DNA of 64,000 bases. It comes from Microthyrium microscopicum (lineage: Eukaryota > Ascomycota > Dothideomycetes > Microthyriales > Microthyriaceae). The position numbers and the translations under genes are program-made. The stretch covers positions 2,057,345 through 2,121,344 of the forward strand of contig MU004237.1 in assembly GCA_010405405.1 (NCBI GenBank), given 5' to 3'. This document shows positions 1 to 12,428 of the stretch, in pieces; position 1 is the stretch's first letter; every line of letters begins with the position of its first letter. Under the pieces are notes generated by a model that saw only the letters and a program-made list of their open reading frames with translations, was not told where the DNA came from and did not search any database.

Positions 1-326
1 ATGTGGCAACAACAAGGAGACAACACTCAGAGTGCCATTTAGTATTGGATATTAAGGCTGAGTTTAACACGACTTTAGAAAAACTCTTAGAAAGACTCTT
101 GAGCCTACCCATTTCGGCTCAGTCACGAATATCATGGAACTTTGCACTTCGTACTCCAAATTCAACGCAACGAAGCCAAGCTTCCATGAATGGACAATGA
201 CTAAAGATATGGTCGTGAGCTTATAATTTTGGTCTTTGCGTCAAATGAACAATCCCAAGATGTCAGGTAAGAAATTAGATTTACACACTGATACTATGTT
301 CTGAAGTATTTCAAACGGTCATCGAA
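1..326. other. Intergenic, left edge
   Basis: This stretch lies downstream of the OPT transporter stop codon. It has one open frame of 65 codons near the left edge with no recognisable domain. I see no supported gene, RNA or repeat here. Confidence 0.5.
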
Positions 327-3300
327 TTACCAAGCACCCTTGGGTGGGCCGAATGTCTCCCCATCAGCCACCGTTTTCTTGATAGCAATGCCTTGCTGAT
401 CCTACCAACGAGTTAGTATGTGCAAGTAATAGAGTCTTATTATGACCTACCAGTGTCGACGATACAACTCTATTACCCCACCAATCAGGCGGAGTCTTCT
501 GTGTGAGCTGTAAGGTAAGGAAGATGAGGATTGTACAAAGCGCCAACCCGGCGTCAAGTGCAGCTGACAGGAGGTAGTTGTATTGTAGCCACCATCCGCG
601 GAAGCGGTCGCGAATGAGCTTAGAGAAGATGAAGCCGACCATGATCCACATGAGGAAATTCATTGGCACGGCTCTGTGAATATGATTAGTGGAAATAACG
701 TGAAATATTAGGAGAATTTGAGCTTACGGTGGGATTTGCTGGATACCACCAAAGATGATGGGCCCATGAAGATACTTTGTGGGACTTCTGGGCCACTTGC
801 GAGCAACCACGTAGAGTATTACAGGAAGTGCGGCTCCGAATAGCCAGAACCACTGTAGAAATCCGTAGATACTTCCAGCGCCGAAGATCTAAAAGAAGTC
901 AATTTTCAGGTTGAGGGCATTTAGGTCTTCAAAACTTACCCTCTTGGGTCCAATAACTCCCCAGACGATGCTGTTTTGGAAGAACACTCTTCCATTTGGA
1001 CAAGAGTATTTATCAACTTGATCTTCTGAACAGATGTCTTTGATATTACCGAAGGCCCACATGAACTTGGTTGTTGTTAGTTTAAACACTGATTGGAATA
1101 AAGGGTAGACTTACGACTCCGACTTGAACAATACACGACCAAACAGCTGCAGTCAATTGACTAACGAAAAGAGTGCGTGGTGCAACTTTCATGTAAAAAC
1201 CCATTTTCAAGGATTCACTGAAACTTATAGCTTGAGCGAGAGTATTATATGCTGAGAAAGATTAGCTGTCTGCTTCCTTGCTGGAAGAGAAAAAACTTAC
1301 ACAGACTTCTGAAAACCAGCATGCCTATCGGTCGTCCTGGGCGAGCATAAGAAATTATTACATCGCACACCACATTAAGACCAATCCACATATTCTAAAA
1401 TCCAGTAGTCAGTAATCGATTGATCATCGAGATTGGAGTGTAACTTACGTAGATGGCAACAATGAGTCCAACGGGAATCTACAAAGACAAGTTAGGATCC
1501 ATGAAGACTAGAGTACCGAGTAACAAACCAAAAAGAAACCAGCGATAGCGAGAGCAAGGACGTATCCCCACCAGGGAAGTTGTGTGTCCCATTTCAGGAC
1601 GCAAACAAATCCAATGACGATCATAATGACATTAAGTACCAAATACCACCACGTTGGAACGGGAGTGTACACTTCGTAAAGCTTGCCGTGTACATCCTTG
1701 GGTTCTGCTTTTGGATTCGAGAGGCGCTTCCATAGATCTTTTCCGTGATAAAGAGCAGTATGTACAACCAAAGCTATGGTAGCTGCAAAACTCAAACCGT
1801 ACTGTAGAGCAAAAGTGGTAGATAGAAAAATTGGCGAGTACTCTTTGTACTTGTCGACATTCAAAGTAAAGTCGTCATTCAGGATCCTAGAAACATTGTA
1901 TGATTGACCGGTGTTGTCATAGCTGTTGGAGTCGGACATTGGTAGGTAATCAGAATACCAAGTGCCAGAGAAGTGAACGGCAGAAGTTATGATCCAGACG
2001 AAAATTACCAAACCAATGACTAACGGATTGATAAGTCTTCTGACGTGTGATAGGTTTTCGGATTGAAGACAACTTACGAGTATTCGCCAAACTATGCCAT
2101 GGCACAGTAAGAGGACTGACCACATATGAAGCCACCATAGTCCAGTCAAGGGTGAAAACTACTCGTATTAGTTACCCTGAAAATTATATTGTTTCATCAG
2201 GACTGACCTGTAAATGGAGGGAACAAAGATATTCCACTGAAGCCACCAAAGAGCTGGTTCACAATCACACTATTCGGTTTAATCCTAGAAAGTCAGCAAG
2301 TGTATGTCAGTTCGCTGCAAAAACCTACCAAGTGACCCAAGCAAAAACGCTTAGTCCTTGCCAAAGCCAGCCAGGGAACCAATACCAAAGAAATGCGCCA
2401 GTCAAGACGTAGAAGTAGAATCTAAATCGAGAAATGGACCATCCATTGGTTTTGGTTGGATCGCTTGCTTGCTTTTCATCGTGAAGAGTATTGAACAGTG
2501 CGCAATTGGGAAGTACCGAAGGATACATGACGGAAGGTGGATCAACCAAGAATCGACGAAAAGCGCCGGCCATGGCAATACCAGTGACTTGTGTTGCTAG
2601 GGTAAGTAAAATTGAGAAGCCAGTTCCATAGTTGACGTTATAAAATCCGCGCATCGCTTCCAGAGCAAAGGTTGAGTAAGCTGCGCCACCAGCGAAAGAT
2701 ACGTTGGCCATAACTTTGAGCATATTAGCTCACAGTGCTTTTCAATAATATGGGAATCAACATACCGACGATTATAACATGTTCTTTTTTGTTGAATGGA
2801 CCTGGATTCAGGTTGAATTTTAGACCAAATAGGTTGAACTGGCGGTTGGGAAAGATTTTGGCCATAAACACGCCAACTGGATAGGATGAAATTTGAGCGA
2901 CAAGGTTTCCGATTGCAATTGTCGGCTGTCGAAGGGAGAACAACATGTTCATGCCACTGCCCAGTGTTACAAATGCCATGCCGATGAGCCATGCTCGTAG
3001 TGTGTTTGCAGGCACCGAAGGATCGTCCCAATTTTGAACAGCTGCGCATACTTCTGGGTATCTATTCCAAAAGTTAGCTTACATTGACATTGAAATTCAG
3101 TGTTTTCGTCGCCAGCATACACTGAATTCTCTTCCAGAAGTTCCCGTTCCAGAGCAGCCTCCGTCTCAACATCATGTGCTTTGACAGCATCTGCAATTGC
3201 GTCCAGCTTCCCAGTGTCGAGATTTGGATCCCATGAATGCATTTCTGCAAAGGAGTTTAAATCATGCTCCACTTCCGCTTCATGCGCGCGATCCGCGGCT

Positions 3301-3392
3301 GCTAAATCCGCGCTTGTACTGACACCCGTCTCTGTCATCTCTGGCACTCCATGGGAGTCGTCCGCCTTTTGGCGTCGAAATCGTTTGAACAT
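327..3392 (-). CDS. OPT family oligopeptide transporter
   Basis: Proton-coupled importer of small peptides or related ligands in the plasma membrane, by family. Reading right to left, an acidic N-terminal cytosolic segment starts at MFKRFRRQKADD. It is followed by many hydrophobic segments with OPT hallmarks: RAWLIGMAFVTLGSGMNMLFS, the MANVSFAGGAAYSTFALEAM block, LFNTLH, and near the C-terminus GWWLQYNYLLSAALDAG and PPDWWGN. The first intron is 3062-3120; splicing there gives EENSVYPEV, as in the family. The last intron is 396-450, and the final exon ends ADGETFGPPKGAW before TAA. I count at least eight introns; those between about 450 and 3060 were not all placed exactly. The start Met at 3392 was chosen over an in-frame Met 21 codons upstream because basic and acidic N-termini are usual. 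Ligand unknown. Confidence 0.9.
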
Positions 3393-4993
3393 GGTTTTTT
3401 TATCGAAGGTCGTTAGTGGTGATCGTAACAATCCAAGGGAATCACCAAGAGGCATTCAAGAGCCTTTTGTGCAGTCATTGCACAACTGCTCTCTCCCCAC
3501 TTTGTATTGCTGCCAAGGACGCACGAGACTGGCGAGATGCGTGAACCCTAGCAGAGTTGCAATCCATCGAGGATAGCCAGCTTCTCTTACGGGCAGGTTG
3601 GGGGTAGAATGTTGGTGATGGGCTAGGGCCAACCTTGTGATGATCACCAAACTTCGCGATAAGATCCCCAGTCGTCCCGGCACCAGGTCCAAAAGACCGT
3701 TTTTCGAATAGCCTATATGAGCGATCTGAAATAATAATAGAAAATGGGCTACTAGACAGGTATACCGGTAGCTGAGACTCGCAGGGAATGCTTTATCTAA
3801 GCGATTCTTTGAGATATCGCTTCGAGGCCGTGACGTCCTATCAAGTTTAATGTCTCCACGTACCGCCAAGATTCTGGTGGCGGCATTGCAACCTCGGAAG
3901 CCGAATTTGATCAAGGAGTAGAAAAGGGTCTTGACGAATAGAAATAGCAGACAGTATTGCTGGTGTGGAGAAATGACTCGTCACACAGGATAGAGCAGTA
4001 GCGCGAAGATGCTGTACCTGTTCTAGACGGCCTTCCAGACGCCCAGGATCAACTGGCCAATAGAGTAGGCATCTTATATTAAACTTGGCTCACAATCAAT
4101 CAGAGAACTTAGTGGGAGGATAAGCTCAAGAAAAAGGTTTCTTGTTCATTTATTTCACGAGTTTTAGAGCTCTGAGCTATGGATCTACCGATCTCAGATC
4201 TGTCTTAACTTAGTAGAGTATGACAACTTGGACACCTGAGCATTGCTGAATGATAGCAACCTCCAATACCGACTCAAGACTTGGTAATGACTGTTGTAGT
4301 ATCTCTTGAACTTGCTTAAAATGCCATATGTTATTCCTAACGCTTCATCGAGAGAGACCTAGTAAAATTCGTTGGTTTCATTCTTTTGAATAACATGAAC
4401 CTGTGAAATAAAATCGAGGTTTCTCCTTTTACTATCTTCCTACATTTATTTTGCGACTTGCCCAGATACAAACATATTTCTTCCAAGTCCAAATTCTCCC
4501 CAGGGTTTTGGTACTCAATATCATGAAGTCGGCAAAAGTTGAAACCCTTCCCGCAACTGCCGTCTGATCATAATCATGGATATTCATGATCATACAAGCG
4601 ATTACTTATACATATTTAGCAGCTTACAAGCAAATTATAGAAATGACTACGATTCTTCCACAAAAAGCAAGCCCAAAAGCGCCACAGTGGGTCCTAAACG
4701 GCTAAGTCGCGGATAGAGGCGCTCTAAAACGAAGCTTAATTCAACGTTCCTCACCACCAAAAGCTCTTGCCCCTCTAAGCCACCAAGTCTTCGTCACCCA
4801 AAGACGACTCCATATCCCGCTTATATCTTATTGATATCCTTGATCTCCAGAACTCAGTTGGGCCATCTGTATTTCCAAACACTATATCTATCTACACTCC
4901 GTATGCTTACGCACATCCTCTGAACTCCACCAAGACCTCCCACCCTCGGCAGAAGCGCCCTATCACAACTCCATCAAGCCATCAACTATCAAA
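3393..4993. other. Intergenic region between divergent genes
   Basis: About 1.6 kb between two divergently transcribed genes, so it should hold both promoters. The longest open frame (3456-3914, minus) has no domain and odd composition, and I do not call it a gene. No repeat was seen. Confidence 0.5.
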
Positions 4994-5366
4994 ATGGGCT
5001 GCTGTTCCAGCAAACCATCCACCCTAGACGACACAGAGCCAGTAAGGTCCCCCTCCTACCATAAGTACCCCAAAACTGACCCATCAACGCTGCAGTCGCG
5101 CCCACGCATAATAGGCGACACGCGCGCACTAGGCGAAGGCTCAGATAATCCCGACGATCCACGCAGCGCAGCCGCAAAGGCCGCAGAAGTATGTGATAAG
5201 GATTAATCTGATTATGTTGTAGAGTGTGACTAATGTATGCATGTAGGCGAGAGCAAAGGGTGCAAAAAAAGGGATAACGGACCGCAAAGCACTGGAGCAG
5301 CTTAGCAAGCAAAATCGAGACCAGAGGGCGGCGGATAACCAGGCGCAGATACAGCGGTGGGATTAG
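4994..5366 (+). CDS. Small acylation-signal protein with a VIM motif, SVIP-like
   Basis: A tiny protein beginning MGCCSSKPS: Gly2 suits N-myristoylation and Cys3/Cys4 suit palmitoylation, so it probably sits on a membrane face. Intron 5189-5246 is clear (GTATGT donor, CTAAT branch, TAG acceptor). Removing it joins DPRSAAAKAAE to ARAKGAKKGI, creating R-x5-A-A-x2-R (RSAAAKAAEAR). That is the VIM pattern by which SVIP and some other proteins bind the N domain of p97/Cdc48. The C-terminal half is a charged helix ending QIQRWD. A second possible intron (5042-5095, 54 nt, in frame) would shorten the product from 104 to 86 residues. Human SVIP is 77 residues, starts MG-x-C and has VIM in a similar place. 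The SVIP role in ER-associated degradation is inference from this layout. Confidence 0.7.
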
Positions 5367-5550
5367 CAGGATGGGAGGGATGGATGCGTGTATTGAGTTA
5401 TGAATTGACGTATTTAGTGAGCAAAGCATCTTATAAAGTCTACATGTCGAGGGGAAATATGTCAGCGCGAGTTGCTCATAGGCGATGCGACTAATCAATG
5501 TCAAAAGAATATATTATCAAATAATTGGACTGTCAACCAGCTGTATTTTT

Positions 5551-8500
5551 CTACACAACACTATACCGCCCACTCGCGGGCGCTCTCGCATCTACATCGG
5601 CGGCAGCAATAGTGCCCTCCTTTAGAAGACGCATCAGTTCGCGCATAGCGTTCGTAACGACATTCTCTGTATCACCCTCCACCAAGATATACAGCTTAGG
5701 CGCATCGTCAGGCCCAAGCTTAGCAGCCGCCTGTGCCGGATAAAAGTTACCCTTTGTCGTGATCGAGGTGCCCGTCGCTTCCAGAATCTTGGCCACATTG
5801 GTTCGGTTGGTGACAGCCCATCTAGCCTTTTGTGGGAAGTCGTTGATCTCAAGTGTGGCATGGAACGCGCCCGCATCAGGACCTTTGTTGTCGATGGGGT
5901 GGCCTGGGTTGAGCTGATTGCGCTTGGTGAGACGGTCGGCGATGGTGGCGACTGCAGCGCGTACTTTGTCGATGGAGTTGCCAGGGCCGCTACTGCCGCT
6001 GGCCGCAGGGATTTCAGTTTTGTGAACGACAATGTCTTTTTCGTCGAGGCCTTGCGGAAAGGCGGGCACGGCAGCGGCGGATGTGACAGTGGAGGCGGCT
6101 TTGGTGATGATGTCGTCGTCGTTGTCTTCTTCTTTTTCTTCTTCCGGCTCGTCGCCAGTGGCATGGGTCTTGCGCTCACGCAGTCGAGTGGCATCGCGCT
6201 CCTGAATTTTGTTAGCACATGTCGTCATTTGGTTCTTTGTTGACCAAAGAAGCCTGGGTGGCTGTTATCCTGCTAAAATGTCATGCAATGGCGTTGAGCC
6301 ACAACAACATTTTAGCAAAATATCAAACCGGATCAGACATCGTTAGCAGTTCCATCAGGGAAGGTTTTACCTCATCAAGTCGTTCAAGACCATGACCACC
6401 GAAGCCGTACACCTGTTTTGCTTGCCCAGATTTGACCTTCTCCGCAAAGCCTTTTGCAAGTGCTTCCAAAGCCTCTGGTACCTCTGTGCCAGATTGCTTG
6501 AGTGCTTTCCGAATGTCTATGGCATATTTCTCTTGTTCCTCAGTGATAAATGTTACTGCAGTTCCCTTATTACCAGCACGACCAGTACGGCCGGCACGAT
6601 GGACGTAGTCTTCCAAATGATTGGGCGAGTCGTAATTCACAACCAACTTGAGTTGCTTCACGTCTAGACCACGAGCTGCGACAGAGGTTGCAATCATGAT
6701 TGGAATAACACCCGCCTTGAAGTCGTCAATCGTTGAGTCTCGATCAATTTGGTCTTTACCGCCGTGAATGGAGTTACAAGGATAGCCCTTGCGCATCAGT
6801 TCCCGGAGTAGACCATCAGCCGCCTCTTGTCGATCGACGAAAATCAGAGTGCGAGCGTCTTCGTCTTGATCGTAAAGCTCGCCGAGAAGCTCAAGTAGAC
6901 GCAAGAATTTGGAGTTTTCGGTGCGGACCTCGACGATTTGAGTGATCTCAGAAGCTACAACACTTCGGCCTCCAACAATGATCTCCACCGCGTTGTTCAG
7001 CGTTTTGCGTGCTAATGATTCCATGTTGCGAGGGAACGTGGCAGAGAACAGAACTGTCTGTCTATCGGGGCGTGTGTTTCCAAGGATCTTCATCACTTGA
7101 GGCTCAAATCCCATGTCAAACATACGGTCCGCTTCGTCAAGAACCATATATGTCACTCGACGAAGATTCGTCACTCGTCCAGCATTTGCGCTGAGAAGCT
7201 CGATTAGACGACCAGGAGTGCAAACCACGATTTCTGCTCCACGTTTGAGGTCGGCAATTTGATCTTTGATTGGCGCACCACCATAGGCGCACACAGCACG
7301 GAGATTTAGAGCCTTCAAGAATGGCTTGCACTCTTTGTGTATCTGAGTTGCCAATTCTCGAGTTGGTGCAAGGACAAGACCAACAGGGCCATCCATGCCT
7401 TCAATAGGACGCTGATCTTTAATGTGTCGGAACATAGGCAGAAGAAATGCGATGGTCTTTCCAGAACCAGTCTTCGCAACACCGATTACATCTCGTCCAG
7501 ACATGATGGCCGGGATAGCCTGGCACTGAATGGCAGTAGGCTTGTCGTACCCGAGAGATCGAATGACATCCATTGTTTGTACACCAGTGCCACATTGCGC
7601 CCATGAGGTGACAGGTTTTGGGGCGTTGAGGCCTCGAACTTTGATTCCGTCCATTTCGAATCGCATATTGGCAACATCCTCTTCGGTCATTTCTTGCATG
7701 TCGATGGGTTCGCTGTAGAAACTCTTTCGGAAAGGCTCGTAAGTGTATTTAGAATGATCAATGGGTGGGATATCGCGCTTCTTCTTTTTACTAGCCATTT
7801 TGAGGATCTCATCAGGAGTAGCATCAGCAGTGCCGGCGGTGTCTTCTGGGCCATCGTAATCGTCGTCGCCGAACATAGCTTCTGGTTCTTGCTTGCTTTT
7901 GAGAGACTTACGGACAAATGTCTTGGGTGCTTCGGAAAGGTCAGCCATGAAGGCATCCAGAGGATCAACCTCCTCTTCCTCTTCCTCTTCCTCTTCTTCT
8001 TCAACCCCATTGGTTTCTGCAGTAGCATCGTTCATCGGAACATCAGCAGGCGCAGCTTCTGCTTCTGCCTCTTCTTGCTCCTTTTGTCTTCGCTCGGCGG
8101 CGGCACTATAAGCATTAGCGTAAGTAAAAGTAGATATAGGGCTTGGCCCGGCCAGATTTCCAGGGGATAGATGTTCGCTCGACAGTGCCATAAGATGCTG
8201 TAGCTCCCATAGAGTGCTATGGCGGCCGCTCTGTGTTTTGGCATCTGCAGAGTGCTGTGGCAAAATCGAACAAACTCCAATAGCAGGTTTCAAGCAGTCG
8301 TGTTCTAAGCATGGGAGAGATACATACCGAGCTGCGGCCAATGCCTCTTCTTCACTCCCAGCCTCATCTATGCCATCACCGTCTTCTTCGTCTTCTTCTT
8401 CGTCAGCGTTAGCCATGACAGTGTCCTCTTCATTGTGCTCTAGCTGGGGAATTGGTAGCTTTGCTAATTTTTTGCGAGTCCCCTCTTCTTCGCCAAAGTC

Positions 8501-9436
8501 CAACGCTCGTTTCTTTTCTGTTCCCGACTTTGTGCCTATTCCCAAGCCAAATCCGCCGAGGTTGCCAGTAGCTTTTAAGGGACGGGCTTTTGGTAGGGAT
8601 GTATTTTTGGGGGCGTTGGCCTTCTCATTGACGACTACGACTGGAACTGGAACATCAGTGCTTAAAGCACCCAAAGCTGCTGTACTGCTCTGACTGGCAT
8701 GGTTACTCGTAGCCTTCTTCATGATGGCTTTGGGGTCAAACTTTCCTGCGTACGCTGCCGGAGAGTTGTTACCACTTCCGGTAGCAGGAGAACCGGGCGA
8801 AGCTGTAGCAGACGGGGAATTGGCCTTCTTGTCCATTTCCAGGAGAATGTTCGCACCACCAGATGCCGCAGCTTCTTTTAACTTGGCTTCTTGTTCGGCC
8901 GCTTGCTTTTTCTTCCATGCGTCGAGTCTCGCAAGTCTCTCCGCTTTTTTCTTTTCGGCCTCGGCAAGTTTGGCTGCTTCCGCATCTTCAGCTCGAGAGG
9001 AAGTGGCACGATCTCGACTGCCATCTCGTTTCGATCTTCGTTTTGAGTCAGTAGATTCATCACGTCTACGACGATCGCCATCTTTCCGGTCCCGAAAGTC
9101 TTTACTACTTCTTTGACCTCCACGCGGAGATCGAGAACGCCGGCGATCACGGTCACGCGACCGATCTCGTCTCGCTGAACGGTATTCATCTCGGCGGTCG
9201 TCGCGTCGGTCTATGTCATTTCTTCGGTGGGAATCGCGTGGATCACGACGGCGACGCTGCGCGGGGATTGTGTTAGCATGGCTGAGTTGAAAATGACGTG
9301 TAAAACGAACCTCGGTGCTGCGCGACCGGGCGCGATAGGAGCGGGTTTCATCTCGCCGCGAATTTCGATCATCGTCTCTACGTGGACGTCGTGTGCTGCC
9401 TGTTGGGCTTGGTGAGCGGGTATCACGCCGGGCCAT
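5551..9436 (-). CDS. PRP5: Pre-mRNA-processing DEAD-box RNA helicase Prp5
   Basis: ATP-dependent RNA helicase that remodels U2 snRNP at branch-site recognition in spliceosome assembly (nucleus). The N-terminus is RS/RD-rich ([13 protein letters not shown] and many Arg-Ser/Arg-Asp pairs). A poly-Glu run follows near 7969-8005. The core then shows the Q motif ([14 protein letters not shown]), Walker [23 protein letters not shown] ([13 protein letters not shown]), SAT, and [10 protein letters not shown]. The C-terminal domain ([11 protein letters not shown] onward) joins after intron 6202-6370, matching Prp5. Other introns: 9257-9310 and 8106-8327 (222 nt, open in frame, so retention is possible). 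Exons sum to 1146 aa, the usual Prp5 size. The Met at 9436 is chosen over one 50 codons upstream because the RS-rich domain starts there. Confidence 0.95.
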
Positions 9437-11041
9437 TGCTCGATAGGCCAGAGGGCTAATTACAAGTGCTATCTGGGTTGGGGTGATTAGTGCAGTATCC
9501 AAGGGTTGCTGATCTGGTTGTATTGGTGGCTGGTATATAGAGAAGTGTTCTTGAACATGTGAGGTAGAAGTGCGAGGGTGAAGCAAGTTGATAGATTTGA
9601 TGGTGGTGAGGTTGATGAGTTTATTGCAATGAAGTTAACACTGCGGGAAAGCGCTTGTGCGCTAGCATCAGGCAGTGGACATCACGTGGCGCGCGGCTAA
9701 TTCTCGAATCTCAAGTTCGGAAAGACCAAGACAGGACACATGTAGAAGTTCACAGAGATTGTATTTTGCTACTAGTAGTAGTTTATTCGATTTACTTCAT
9801 TTTGTCTCGTCTTTCTTGAAAACTTTGGAGCTAAAAGATATATGGACCATCGGGAAGGGTAATTTTTGTCGATGTACTTTTGATGTGTATTTTGCTCACC
9901 CTCAATGCTTCGGTCCTGATAGTTTGAATGGGCCAACAAAAATTGGCACAGAATTCAATATATACCGATTTAATACCTCGTAAAGAAAGCTGTAGAGGTC
10001 ATATATTCCATTAACACCATAACACACATGTGTAGTCCCTAATTCTGCAAAAATTACTTTTCGCTTCAAAAATCGTTTATGATGTCACTAGCGCATAATG
10101 CTTTGTAAAGATATACTCATCAGTTTTGCAACGTTTATGGATGGGTATATAGGTGAGCTCAGGTGTTACGCCAAAGTGGCTCAAAATTACGGTCTTAGCC
10201 CCCTTAACACTAAGTCCAAAGAGTTCTTTACATCTCCGTGTCAGCAACTATTCTCAACCGTCGATACCTCTCTCTCTAGGTCTCTCCCTCTCTTTATGGT
10301 AACTCTTACGCTCGCAAGCTCGCTCCGAAGGGATTTTATATCTATCCTGGGCTTAGAGAGCTTATCTTTAGGAACGCTCAGTCCCCCTCCCTTCGGGGTT
10401 TGGGGCTCAGTCAACTCGCCCACAAACACGGGGTCCTGATCTCTCGTTGCTTAACGAAGTACGCCGCTGCGACAGCTTCTTAGTAGTTATTGAAGTTCAA
10501 AACGAGCACGTAAATGGTTTGTTAAACGTTTTCATGGCGTTGTCAGGCGTAATCTAAACTAAGGGGTGAATGTAGTGTGGCGGAACACCTGATCCCACTG
10601 AATCCCTCTTTATGGATCCATGTTCCTTGCACAACCCTCGGTCGAGTGTTATTTCCGTGCATCTTACATTGGGGGAAGGTCATTGGCTTTGAGATTCCTA
10701 ATCTTTCAACACCATGAATTGAAATCTGTATCATATCTCAATTGACTTTTCAATAAAACACAAGGTTGATATCTTGTGATTACTCAGGTCAGTTACGATG
10801 CTGACTTAACTTTATGATGTAGACACCAAGGAATACACTCTTGATGATGCATCTTATGTCCAACCATGCTATCAAGTAGTCTTATAAGTAGGTAGGTGGA
10901 CTGCATGTTAAGTTTCAGTATCAAAATATCAAGAACATACAAACATCTATCAATCATACTCATCTGTGTCAATCACAACTATAAAAACAGCAACAGCCTC
11001 ACCACAACTCCACCTTCAACTCCAACCAAACACAGCACACA
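9437..11041. other. Long intergenic region, possible organelle-like insert
   Basis: About 1.6 kb between the divergent Prp5 and oxidoreductase genes. The outer parts look like ordinary promoter DNA. The middle (about 10200-10480) differs in texture: it has a GC-rich palindromic patch around 10380-10420 (CCCTCCCTTCGGGG) and a GAAGGG/AGCGAGC style that resembles fungal mitochondrial GC clusters. No gene is supported. Confidence 0.4.
10980..10987 (+). promoter_or_regulatory. TATA-like element
   Basis: TATAAAAA lies 62 bp upstream of the oxidoreductase start codon, followed by a CA-rich leader. Spacing suits a TATA box with a short 5' UTR. Identified by sequence only. Confidence 0.4.
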
Positions 11042-12025
11042 ATGGCCGAAACAATGCAAGCAATCGTAATTCCCCGCTTCGGCGGTCCCTCCGTCCTCGA
11101 GACACAAACAGTCCCCAAGCCCGTGCCCATTCCAACTGAAGTCCTCATCCACGTCCGCGCCTTCGGCGTCAACCACGCCGAAATGCATATGCGCAAAGGC
11201 GAGTGGGACGAATGGAACCCAATTACCGGCCTCGAATGTGTCGGCACCATCGCCGCTGACCCATCCGGTACCTTTGCTCCTGGCGCCAAAGTCACCGGCA
11301 TCATGGGCGGCATGGGTCGCAGCCGGCCTGGGTCATATGGCGAATATGTCACGGTACCGCTAGCGAATGTCGTTTCGATACAGACGGAATTGCCATGGGA
11401 GCAGCTCGCCGCGTTACCGGAAGTGTACTTTACGGCATGGGCAGCACTGTTCTTGGTGCTGGATGTGAAGGAGGGAGAGAGGGTGTTGATTCGCGGCGCG
11501 ACGTCGACTATTGGACAGGCCGCTGTGCATTTGGCGGTGGATAAGGGCGCTATTGTTACAGCGACGACGAGACGGGAGGGACGGTTTGAGATGCTCAAGG
11601 GGATTGGCGCTGTCGAAGCTGTGAAGGAGCAGGAGAATTTGAAGAGCCACTTTGAGGAGGGGAGACGATTCGATAAGGTCCTAAATCTGATTGGGAATCG
11701 TGTGCTTGTCGAGTCGATTGGGTTGACAAAGGTTGGCGGGCGCATGCTTCAGGCTGGATGGCTTGGTGGTCTGGCTCCCGTGAAGGACTTCAATCCGATG
11801 GTCGAGATGGAAAGTGGCGTACATTTCAGCCTGTTTCACAGCAAAGTGTTAGCAGAGCCAGGCTTTGAGCTCAGCAAAATCCCCTTTCAGGAGATTGTGA
11901 GCAAGATCGAGGCTGGTAAATGGGATGCGAAGCCAGCATACGTTTTTGGCTATGATGAGATCCACAAGGCACATGAGATGTTGGACTCGCATGATGCAGG
12001 TGGAAAGATTGTTGTAAAGCATTGA
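11042..12025 (+). CDS. Zinc-free MDR quinone oxidoreductase-like protein
   Basis: Single-exon 327-aa member of the medium-chain dehydrogenase/reductase superfamily, quinone oxidoreductase branch, likely NADPH-dependent and cytosolic. The GroES-like N-terminal half runs from MQAIVIPRFGGPSVLE through VRAFGVNHAEMHMRKG. The usual GHE zinc site reads GLE (ITGLECVG) and the Cys cluster of the structural zinc site is absent, so it should not bind zinc. The cofactor fold is marked by LIRGATSTIGQAAVHLA near residues 150-165, with TTRREGRFEML after it. The C-terminal DAGGKIVVKH is typical. A TATA-like element lies just upstream. Substrate cannot be told; many such genes act in detoxification or secondary metabolism, but no biosynthetic cluster is beside it. 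Confidence 0.88.
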   Translation: MAETMQAIVIPRFGGPSVLETQTVPKPVPIPTEVLIHVRAFGVNHAEMHMRKGEWDEWNPITGLECVGTIAADPSGTFAPGAKVTGIMGGMGRSRPGSYGEYVTVPLANVVSIQTELPWEQLAALPEVYFTAWAALFLVLDVKEGERVLIRGATSTIGQAAVHLAVDKGAIVTATTRREGRFEMLKGIGAVEAVKEQENLKSHFEEGRRFDKVLNLIGNRVLVESIGLTKVGGRMLQAGWLGGLAPVKDFNPMVEMESGVHFSLFHSKVLAEPGFELSKIPFQEIVSKIEAGKWDAKPAYVFGYDEIHKAHEMLDSHDAGGKIVVKH

Positions 12026-12428
12026 TTGAATATGAGATATGTATGCATAAAAAGTAGTTTGCTTGTTAGTCTCTTCGTTGTAATACAGTCGTAATTCAAA
12101 TCTGTTTCCTAATTCAGTTAGTTCAGTGAATAGTCCGCAATGGATATCGTTTGCCAAAAACTGTTCCTTTGAGATTATACTGGATTAGTGACAGTGTACA
12201 AGATGATATACCTTGTGATAACAAGACGAGGTTGACGTTGAAGAAGAGAAAGTTGGAAGAAACACGAGAGAGGTTGATGTCAGCGCGAGACTGAAATCAC
12301 GCTAAGAAGCATGGACCACGCGCTACCCCAGTCGAGCGTTATCGATAACGATTTTTCTGGTCGAACTTTTTTCTTACTTCATTCCAGAATTCCGACTTTT
12401 GGAACTTTTTTCCATAAAGCAAACAAAA
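12026..12428. other. Intergenic, Erb1 promoter side
   Basis: About 400 bp holding the 3' UTR of the oxidoreductase and the 5' region of Erb1. No distinct element was recognised apart from short T-rich runs just before the Erb1 start. Confidence 0.45.

Noticed and set aside
3456-3914. 152-codon minus-strand open frame upstream of the OPT gene
   Set aside because: No domain, no helpful splice context, and it lies where the promoter and 5' UTR are expected.
7893-8111. Poly-Ser open frame opposite Prp5
   Set aside because: It is the antisense shadow of the Prp5 poly-Glu run.
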